From NCBI GenBank assembly GCA_048265065.1, contig JBLXCH010000006.1:1-64000 (forward strand): 64,000 nucleotides of DNA. Reading direction: 5' to 3'. The stretch comes from Motiliproteus sp048265065. GTDB taxonomy: Bacteria; Pseudomonadota; Gammaproteobacteria; Pseudomonadales; Balneatricaceae. The notes under the pieces are model-generated. The model had not been told where the DNA came from. It did no database searches and was given only the letters and a program-made list of their open reading frames with translations. This document shows positions 34,875 through 41,831 of this stretch, in pieces; positions within the stretch are counted from its first letter, which is position 1; each line of letters begins with the position of its first letter. The position numbers and the translations under genes were made by a program.

Positions 34875-35986
34875 TAGCGCATCTCTCGTCCACGACTAAA
34901 TATCAAACTAATAAACAACGGAATACCAACCAGCGCAGTAACGATTCCCACAGGTAAAATAACGCCCGGAAGAATAGCTTTACTGGCAATGGAAGCCAGA
35001 GACAACAACAACGCCCCTGCGATAGCGCTTCCGGGAATAAAGAAACGGTGGTCTTCGCCTAGCAACATCCGCGTGATATGCGGACCGACTAAGCCGATAA
35101 AGCCGATCTCACCCACAAATGACAGCGCCACAGCCGTTAGCAAACTGACTCTGAGCAACACCATTAAACGTAGGCGCTCAATATTAATTCCTAAGCTTCG
35201 TGCTTGCTCTTCCCCGCTACGCAACGCAGTTAACGCGCCTATTTGGGTACAACTCCAAAGAAAGCAGCCAACAAGAACAACACCAACAATCGTGACCTTA
35301 TCCATGGAGGCTCGAGCGAGACTACCCATCGTCCAGAACACGATTTGCTGTAATGCTTCGGCGTTAGCCACAAACTGGAGTAAACCAACAATGGCATTAA
35401 GGCCAAACATCAGCGCAATACCAAACAGCAGCACGGTCTGAATACTGGCGCCCATTGAGCGCGAAAGCAGCAAGATAAGCAGCGAAGCTAAACTGGCGAA
35501 AATAAAAGCAGAAAACGGCAACAAATAATTATAACTAAGCCCCAACCAACTAAAATCAACAACAATCACTAAGGATGCGCCCAATGTCGCTGCTGAACCA
35601 ATACCCAGAGTGAACGGGCTTGCTAACGGGTTGTTTAATGCCGTTTGCATTTCTGCACCAGCCAGCCCTAAGCAAGCGCCAACAACAATGGCCATCAAGG
35701 CATAAGGCAGCCTTACTTCATGAATGATGACTTGTTGTGTGGCCGTTAGCGCGCTGCTATCAACCAAACCTTGAAAGACCTGCCATAGCGTCATATTCGA
35801 CGGACCGTTAGCAAGATCAAATAACAAACAACACCCTGCCATTAAGGCCAGACTGATAAGCAACACAATCCGCTTCGCGACAAACCGTCCGTACTGTTTC
35901 GATAAACTAATGGTTTCTGAACTAGTTTGTTGCCTGCTCGGTACTGTTCGTTCTGGTGACGAGTGATCGACAGAGTCCACGCTCAT
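34874..35986 (-). CDS. FecCD-family permease, module B
   Basis: This is a 370-residue permease with a polar N-terminal tail of about 35 residues and roughly ten helices. Stretches RLPYALMAIVVGACLGLAG and EMQTALNNPLASPFTLGIG parallel the module A permease closely, including the extended N-terminal tail. It overlaps the binding-protein gene by 4 bases (ATGA). It transports the same class of iron complex as module A, perhaps with different affinity or chelate. Confidence 0.92.
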   Translation of the reverse strand: MSVDSVDHSSPERTVPSRQQTSSETISLSKQYGRFVAKRIVLLISLALMAGCCLLFDLANGPSNMTLWQVFQGLVDSSALTATQQVIIHEVRLPYALMAIVVGACLGLAGAEMQTALNNPLASPFTLGIGSAATLGASLVIVVDFSWLGLSYNYLLPFSAFIFASLASLLILLLSRSMGASIQTVLLFGIALMFGLNAIVGLLQFVANAEALQQIVFWTMGSLARASMDKVTIVGVVLVGCFLWSCTQIGALTALRSGEEQARSLGINIERLRLMVLLRVSLLTAVALSFVGEIGFIGLVGPHITRMLLGEDHRFFIPGSAIAGALLLSLASIASKAILPGVILPVGIVTALVGIPLFISLIFSRGREMR

Positions 35987-37173
35987 TCTGCGTCGCCCTC
36001 AGCGTTTAATTTGATCCAATAGGTCCCGTCCAAAGGCACGGCTTGGAATTCAGCAAACAAATCCTCTAACGTTTTTCTTGGGTCTAAATCGGCAAACAGC
36101 TCAGGATAAAACCATTTCGCAAAAACCTGCACCGCGACAACATTTAAAGGCGAGTTATAAAAATGATGCCAAATAGCATAAGCGCGTTGATTTTGTACCG
36201 CCTCAAGATGTGTAACCCCCGTTTGGTGAATCGCATAAACCAAAGATCGCTGAGCTTTCTCTTCATCGACACCGGCACCCAGAATAATATAAGGCGGTGT
36301 ATCACTATCACCGGTTTGCATATTTTTAGAACCAACACCCGTAGCAATGTAAAGATCAGGCTGACGATCCAACAAAAACTCTAGATTAATAATACCCGCT
36401 GCTCCTGGCAGCAGATCCAGAGCGACATTTTCACCCCCAGCCTTTTCTACAAATGAAGCCATCATGCCCCTGACCATGGTTTCACAACACAGGTCTTGCA
36501 CCCCTACTCGGCTATGTAAAAACACCTGTGGCGACTTACCAATATTCACGACTTTTGCTAGACGCTGAGTGACGACCGTCAATTGCTGCTGGTAAAAATC
36601 CAGAAACGCTTGGGATTGGGCTTCCCTGCCCAAAACCTTCCCTAACAACGCAATGCTCTTTGGCGTATTCACCAAAGGGGCATTTCTAAAATCGACGAAC
36701 ACGACGCGAATTCCTGCCTGCTCTAGCTGCGAGACCAAGCGCTCTTGCCGTGCATTAGGGCCGTGGCCACTAACCCCGAAAATGGCTAAGTCAGCATTAA
36801 GGGTTAATGCTTGTTCCACACTGAAGCTATCTCCGGATGTATGGCCCACGGTATTAATGTCCTCAATACGAGGAAAACGCTGCAGATACTGATGATAAGT
36901 CCCAAAGTCGATACCTTTGAGATCAGAAAGCATGCCTACGATACGCTTGAGCGGATCTTCTTTATCAAGTATTGATAGCGCCGCTAAATAACGACTCTCA
37001 CCTAAAATAATCCGTTGCGGAATCTTATCGATGGTTATTGTTCGACCCGCTAAATCTGTGACTTCATAAGGGGCTACGGACACGTCAACATCGTCCATCA
37101 CCGCTGCCTGACACCCCATAGCTGCGACACACAGCAACCAACCAGCCAGCACCAACCTTGCTTGCAATTTCAT
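35983..37173 (-). CDS. Periplasmic iron-complex binding protein with vicinal cysteines, module B
   Basis: This 396-residue protein has a signal peptide (hydrophobic 5-19, cleavage near residue 23). It shares GHGPNARQERLV, the vicinal Cys229-Cys230 (DLCCETMVRGM) and WHHFYNSPLNV (335-345) with module A. An extra free Cys21 sits at the end of the signal region but the lipobox is poor. It delivers its ligand to the module B permease. The conserved Cys and His pairs are rare in FecB-like proteins and probably touch ligand or form a redox pair; this is inference. Confidence 0.87.
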   Translation of the reverse strand: MKLQARLVLAGWLLCVAAMGCQAAVMDDVDVSVAPYEVTDLAGRTITIDKIPQRIILGESRYLAALSILDKEDPLKRIVGMLSDLKGIDFGTYHQYLQRFPRIEDINTVGHTSGDSFSVEQALTLNADLAIFGVSGHGPNARQERLVSQLEQAGIRVVFVDFRNAPLVNTPKSIALLGKVLGREAQSQAFLDFYQQQLTVVTQRLAKVVNIGKSPQVFLHSRVGVQDLCCETMVRGMMASFVEKAGGENVALDLLPGAAGIINLEFLLDRQPDLYIATGVGSKNMQTGDSDTPPYIILGAGVDEEKAQRSLVYAIHQTGVTHLEAVQNQRAYAIWHHFYNSPLNVVAVQVFAKWFYPELFADLDPRKTLEDLFAEFQAVPLDGTYWIKLNAEGDAE

Positions 37174-37249
37174 TAGTAACTCTCGAACAGAAAGACAAAA
37201 CCTCTACGCACCCAAGGCACGCAGAGGCTCATCTACTTGAAGGAACTGA

Positions 37250-39292
37250 TTAGAATTTAAGCGCCAAACTTAATCGAATGTCGCGGCCTTCTTCGGCATA
37301 GCCTGAAACCATTTCGTAGCCTGCGATATGCGTCAAATCTTCCGGCGAGGCATGGCTAATAAATTGTTTATCGAAGAGGTTATTGATACTGAAAGTCACG
37401 GTTAGCTGGTCATCACTAAGCGGCAACCAACGAGCATAAACATCATGCACGGCATAACCTGATTTTTTGTAATCTAAATCGGCGGTTCCGTAGTTCACAT
37501 CATCGACAAAGATGTCACCGCTAAACCCTTTAACAAATTCAGCAGACCAACCTAAGGCCAAATTATTGGTGGCTTGATAATCCATACTCAACGCAAGCGT
37601 ATCGCCAATAGAGGTAGCAGATGATCCATAGACATAACGTGAGGCATCTTCACCGTTAACTTCAGTATCAGCAATATTCAAACTAGCCGCGACGGTGAGG
37701 TCATCCCAGTCTTTTTCCACATGGAAGAACAAGCCGAGAGTTTCAATATCTTCGTCGAAGTTTTCAAAAGAAGACGCCCAAGGGCTACCGTTTTCACCAA
37801 GGATTGCATCACTAACAACAGAACGATAAATACCAACACCGACAGCATAATCGTCACCATCAAAATTCAGACCTAACTCTAAATTCTTGGCGCGTTCACC
37901 CTTGAGATCAGGGTCATTGTTTAAACCCGATGTGCTTAATTTCAACGAGTCTCGAACTTCCGGCCCTCTAAAGGCATCAGCATAACCGGCACTCACACTA
38001 ATACCCGGCTTGATTTCGTAGTTGGCACTAATGTTTGGAGAGAAACCACCGTCTGACAGTTTCTGATCATTTAGATCAATGACCTCATAATGGTCATAAC
38101 GAAGACCAGTAGAAATAGTTAACTTTTCATTAACTGAAATAACATCCTGAACATAAAGGCCTTTTACATCACCTTCTTCTTTTTGATAATCACTAGGGTC
38201 GTAAGGAATCGCCGCATAAATGCTTTCATCATTACGATAATTCACACCGTACGTCAGCTCATTATTGCCAATATGGCTTTTGTTTTGCACTGTGAAGCCA
38301 TGTGTATCTACTGTGCCTCCAAAGGTTCCTCCCCATTCGCGATGCTGGTGATTTTCCGTTTGGTAAGCATTCACAGAGAGGTCAACAAACTCATTATTGA
38401 AAGGACTATACTCGTAATTAAAAATAGTCGTTTTTCGCTCAGATGTCGTTGCTGCAACAGGGTTTTTAACACCAGGAATCCACTCAGGTCGATATAGAAT
38501 ATCGCCTTCTTCCTTCAATTTTTCATAGCTCAGACTAAGTTTTTGTTCATCCGTAATATTTGCGACGAGCTTTAAAAATCCTAAATTTTTGTCAGACTCA
38601 GTACCATCCAGTTCATTACCATTGCCGTCTTCTAAATCATCATATTCATAACCGGAGAGACTCGCCATCCCGCTAAAAATGCCTTTGCTATCTTGACCAT
38701 AAACCGTGGCTGTATTCTTCCAACCATTACCCACTGACATATACGTTGTTTTCAGCAAGGCTCCGGCATTTTCACCCGGCTCCAGTAAATCTTCTGGATC
38801 TTTAGTTACAAAGCGAATAGAACCACCAAGGGCACCAGGGCCTGCTGCCGCACTGCCGGCTCCCGCCTCAACTTCGATTTGTTTTAATAAATCAGGATCA
38901 ATAGCAACGCGGCCAGCATGATGGAATGTTGAACCAGCTTGCTCAGCCCCATCGATACTGATGTGGAGCGAGTCTTCGCCAACGTTACGAAGATAAATCT
39001 TTTGCCCCAAACCGCCAGCACCACCGGCAGAAATACTAGGGTCTCGACGGAACATATCCGTCATATCCGTGGCATTGTAACTTTCCAATTGCTCAGACGT
39101 GATCAAACTATCTAAGCCACTTGTCGCCTGACCGACAACAACAATAGCTGTGGTTTTGACAACTTCTTTTTCATTTCCTTCTGACTCGGCTTTCACCTCT
39201 GCTTGAGCAACCATACTGCCCATAGCTGCAGTTATTGCTGCCACCAAAGTGGTCGTTTTAAAGCCTGAATATTGAGGGGAGAACTGCTTCAT
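37250..39292 (-). CDS. TonB-dependent outer membrane receptor, module B
   Basis: From ATG at 39292 this is 680 residues; a TTG four codons earlier is possible. It has a signal peptide ending at AQAEV, a TonB-box-like TTAIVVVG, a plug with YLRNVGEDSLHISIDGA and HHAGRVAIDPDLLK, and a barrel closing with LSLALKF. A segment FRGPEVRDSLKL and, after it, NDPDLKGERAKNLELG resembles the FRAP/NPNL region of heme receptors, but not exactly. The plug is clearly paralogous to module A. A Fur box sits directly upstream and a two-component system precedes it on the same strand. Confidence 0.92.
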   Translation of the reverse strand: MKQFSPQYSGFKTTTLVAAITAAMGSMVAQAEVKAESEGNEKEVVKTTAIVVVGQATSGLDSLITSEQLESYNATDMTDMFRRDPSISAGGAGGLGQKIYLRNVGEDSLHISIDGAEQAGSTFHHAGRVAIDPDLLKQIEVEAGAGSAAAGPGALGGSIRFVTKDPEDLLEPGENAGALLKTTYMSVGNGWKNTATVYGQDSKGIFSGMASLSGYEYDDLEDGNGNELDGTESDKNLGFLKLVANITDEQKLSLSYEKLKEEGDILYRPEWIPGVKNPVAATTSERKTTIFNYEYSPFNNEFVDLSVNAYQTENHQHREWGGTFGGTVDTHGFTVQNKSHIGNNELTYGVNYRNDESIYAAIPYDPSDYQKEEGDVKGLYVQDVISVNEKLTISTGLRYDHYEVIDLNDQKLSDGGFSPNISANYEIKPGISVSAGYADAFRGPEVRDSLKLSTSGLNNDPDLKGERAKNLELGLNFDGDDYAVGVGIYRSVVSDAILGENGSPWASSFENFDEDIETLGLFFHVEKDWDDLTVAASLNIADTEVNGEDASRYVYGSSATSIGDTLALSMDYQATNNLALGWSAEFVKGFSGDIFVDDVNYGTADLDYKKSGYAVHDVYARWLPLSDDQLTVTFSINNLFDKQFISHASPEDLTHIAGYEMVSGYAEEGRDIRLSLALKF

Positions 39293-39305
39293 ACCGCGCA
39301 CCAAT

Positions 39306-39324
39306 GATAATGATTTACATTAGC
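39306..39324 (-). promoter_or_regulatory. Fur box before the module B receptor
   Basis: GATAATGATTTACATTAGC matches the Fur consensus at 16 of 19 positions and ends 13 bp before the receptor ATG. A second partial site (ATCAATTATCATCATC) follows immediately, suggesting an extended Fur-bound region. It gives the receptor its own iron control, separate from the histidine kinase gene upstream. Confidence 0.82.
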
Positions 39325-39381
39325 TATCAATTATCATCATCTATTGAAATAAGTGTAGTGGTTTTACAATTGTTACTTTTG

Positions 39382-40860
39382 TTACGAATACGCCAAGGTA
39401 GTGCGAGGCAGGTCTATTAAGATGCGCAACCCAGAAATGTGTTTTTCTTCAATCGCCGCTGATTCAGTGCTTTTTTGTTGATTGATATAGGTGTTCGTTT
39501 GTATGCAATAGCAGTAGTTTTCAGCACGAATTTTTCCGCCAATAGCGGCTACCTGACGTTGCGCTAAGGCCAACCCCAGACCAAAACCGCCTCGTTTGGT
39601 TAAGGGTGTTTCTTGATCAGATTCGGCAACGTCTGCAGCACTGCGTTGATGAGTTCTGGACTCGTTAAGCTGAAAGAAAGGCTTAAATATATTACCTAGC
39701 ATGGCTTCAGGAACACCTTCACCTTGATCCCTGATTTCGAGCCGATAACCTTCCGCACTATCAACCAGACTCACTTTGAGATCGGCCTTATCAGGCGTGT
39801 GTTTTAGACCATTGCGGATAACATTTTCCAGCGCCTGCCCCAAAGCCCGTTGGCTGCTTTTTTCAATCGGCGCCTCTATTGGCAACTCCGTCACCAAACA
39901 CCGGTTAGGGTATTCAAAACGAGCATCTTCACAGATAACTTGCACAAGCTCGACAAGGTCGAAGTCGTCTGTATTTAAGGTGGGTGTTTCAGTATTCAAC
40001 CACGCCAGCGTGAGCGCATCTTCGACTAACTCACGCATGTTTACTGACTCTTGTCGTAAACGTGCCAACGCTTGTTGTTTTGGTAACCCCTGCTCGATCC
40101 CATCAACTGCCATATCCATCCGCGCCAACGGCGTGCGTAATTCATGGGATAGATCACCTAACAATTGGCGCTGGGTGATAATCAAACTACCTGTACGCTC
40201 TGCCATCTGATCAAACGTCTCAGCCAATGCGGTTAATTCATCCTCTCGATTCCCTAAACATTCCCGCACGCGGACATCTAATTTACCTTGGCTAAATTGG
40301 CGAGTCGCTTTTTCTAAACTTTTAAGCGGCGTCATTATGTGGCGATAAAGGATCAATGCTAACCCGCACAATAGCGCAAAGGGTAAGCCAATCTGCAATA
40401 AATGGTAGGTATACGGGAGCATTCCTCCTGGGCGCATACGGGGTGGGAGTTGGATCAAAAAGTGGGTGCGTTCATCCACAATGGGGACTTCCATTATTGG
40501 GTTTTCTTTAAAATAAAGATGGATTTTCCACTTAACGCTGCGGCCTAGCGCGTAGCCACGAATAAACTCTTTCGAGAGGTAACTGTCAGCAACAGGAGTA
40601 ACCTCAGATAGCACAACTGCGGCCCACGTATTTTCTCGTTCTTGAATGTCCTTCAGATAAGCAGACAGCGCTGCATTATCACCGCTTAAGTAAATACGCT
40701 CAGCCTCAGCGGCATAATCGACCATTTGCTGTTGATACCGCTCTTCGATAAAGCTCATCTGCAATTCTGCTTGATTCGTTAATATGTCCACGACCCAAAA
40801 CAGAACCACAGTACCACCCGCAATAATCCAGCATAATCGCCAAAATAAATTGTTCTTCAT
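39382..40860 (-). CDS. Sensor histidine kinase upstream of the module B receptor
   Basis: This 492-residue protein has a membrane helix (9-27), a periplasmic domain (about 30-150), a second helix (about 152-172), HAMP, the H-box LGDLSHELRTPLARMD (phosphorylated His) and an ATPase domain with N-box ENVIRNGLKH and GFGLGLALAQR. It has two unusual insertions: a polar stretch before the G2 loop (RTHQRSAADVAESDQETPL) and about 30 residues with YCYC near the end, between the last two strands. The periplasmic size suits direct sensing of a ferric chelate, as in PfeS-type kinases. It overlaps the regulator gene (ATGA). Confidence 0.9.
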   Translation of the reverse strand: MKNNLFWRLCWIIAGGTVVLFWVVDILTNQAELQMSFIEERYQQQMVDYAAEAERIYLSGDNAALSAYLKDIQERENTWAAVVLSEVTPVADSYLSKEFIRGYALGRSVKWKIHLYFKENPIMEVPIVDERTHFLIQLPPRMRPGGMLPYTYHLLQIGLPFALLCGLALILYRHIMTPLKSLEKATRQFSQGKLDVRVRECLGNREDELTALAETFDQMAERTGSLIITQRQLLGDLSHELRTPLARMDMAVDGIEQGLPKQQALARLRQESVNMRELVEDALTLAWLNTETPTLNTDDFDLVELVQVICEDARFEYPNRCLVTELPIEAPIEKSSQRALGQALENVIRNGLKHTPDKADLKVSLVDSAEGYRLEIRDQGEGVPEAMLGNIFKPFFQLNESRTHQRSAADVAESDQETPLTKRGGFGLGLALAQRQVAAIGGKIRAENYCYCIQTNTYINQQKSTESAAIEEKHISGLRILIDLPRTTLAYS

Positions 40861-41564
40861 TGGAAGCGGTAGCCTTTTCCGTGCACTGTAACTAACCGCT
40901 CTGCTGGCATCCCCGCCTCAACCAGCTTTTTCCTCACTCGGCTTAGGTGCATATCTAAACTACGGTCATATCGGCTAAATACACGTTCTAATACCACTTG
41001 ATACAAATATGGTTTAGTCAGAGTTTCACCCAAACTATCTAACAACACCCACAGTAAACGAAACTGGATTGGTGTCAGCACGATCGGCTGCCCTTCATAG
41101 AGCACCTCTTGCTCTCGACGCTTCAGCAGCAAGTCATCGACCCTTAGCTCGTTATGCCCAATGATCTTTTCGATAGAGCCTCGCGTGCGCCGTAGCAACG
41201 CTTCAATGCGTAGCAACAACTCAGTGAAGTTAAACGGCTTAGGTAAATAGTCATCAGCTCCTTTACTAAAACCTTCAATACGTTCTTGTTCAGCACCACA
41301 GGCAGTCAGCATCATCACTGGTGTTTGACGAATCCGGCGCAACTGGTTCAACAAGGCAAAGCCTCCCAAGCTGGGCAATAAGACATCTAACAGAATAAGA
41401 TCAAAGCGGTCATTCAAGGCAACATTGAGCCCTTGCTGGCCATCATGGCACTGATCAGTCTGAAAGCCCTGGCTACGCAATAACTCAGCCAGCTGTTCAT
41501 TTAGCGTCACATCATCTTCGACAATCAAAATTCGCGGTGCTTGAATGCTCACACTATTTGCCAT
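40857..41564 (-). CDS. OmpR-family response regulator
   Basis: This 235-residue protein has a receiver domain (about 12-122) with acidic pocket VEDD, phosphoacceptor Asp in LILLDVLLP, Thr in MMLTACG and Lys in YLPKPF. A winged-helix DNA-binding domain follows (about 140-235, ending VHGKGYRFQ). It is transcribed ahead of the kinase and receptor, so it probably activates the module B receptor. A large palindrome with a Fur-like core lies 50 bp upstream of its start. Confidence 0.92.
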   Translation of the reverse strand: MANSVSIQAPRILIVEDDVTLNEQLAELLRSQGFQTDQCHDGQQGLNVALNDRFDLILLDVLLPSLGGFALLNQLRRIRQTPVMMLTACGAEQERIEGFSKGADDYLPKPFNFTELLLRIEALLRRTRGSIEKIIGHNELRVDDLLLKRREQEVLYEGQPIVLTPIQFRLLWVLLDSLGETLTKPYLYQVVLERVFSRYDRSLDMHLSRVRKKLVEAGMPAERLVTVHGKGYRFQ

Positions 41565-41613
41565 TTAAAATTGAAAATTTAACTAGGGATAGCCAAAGCA
41601 ATTCGGCTCATTA

Positions 41614-41644
41614 TTTGCTAATGATAACTATTATTATTAGCAAA
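41614..41644. promoter_or_regulatory. Long palindrome with Fur-like core between response regulator and mutS
   Basis: TTTGCTAAT and ATTAGCAAA are perfect 9-bp inverted arms separated by 13 bases. Inside, GCTAATGATAACTATTATT matches the Fur consensus at 14 of 19 positions. It is 50 bp before the response regulator start and may be read by Fur, by the regulator itself, or by both. Confidence 0.6.
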
Positions 41645-41727
41645 CTCAAAATTATGCGCTCATCGACAATGCATAACGTATAGCCATAGCGATTTTTAAT
41701 CGGGTTTGGTAATCTGCATCGCTGTTT

Positions 41728-41749
41728 ACGCTAGGTTTTAGCGTTTTTT
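41728..41749 (+). terminator. Terminator-like hairpin upstream of mutS
   Basis: On the plus strand ACGCTA-GGTTT-TAGCGT forms a 6-bp stem with a five-base loop and is followed by five T. No plus-strand gene ends here; mutS begins 83 bp later. It could end a short RNA started near 41640, or attenuate mutS. Confidence 0.45.
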
Positions 41750-41831
41750 AGCTCGCTAGAATCCACCCCTTTCACTCACTGACCGGAACACTAATACAGT
41801 CTTAAGTGGCTCTTTTAGTGACAGATTACAC

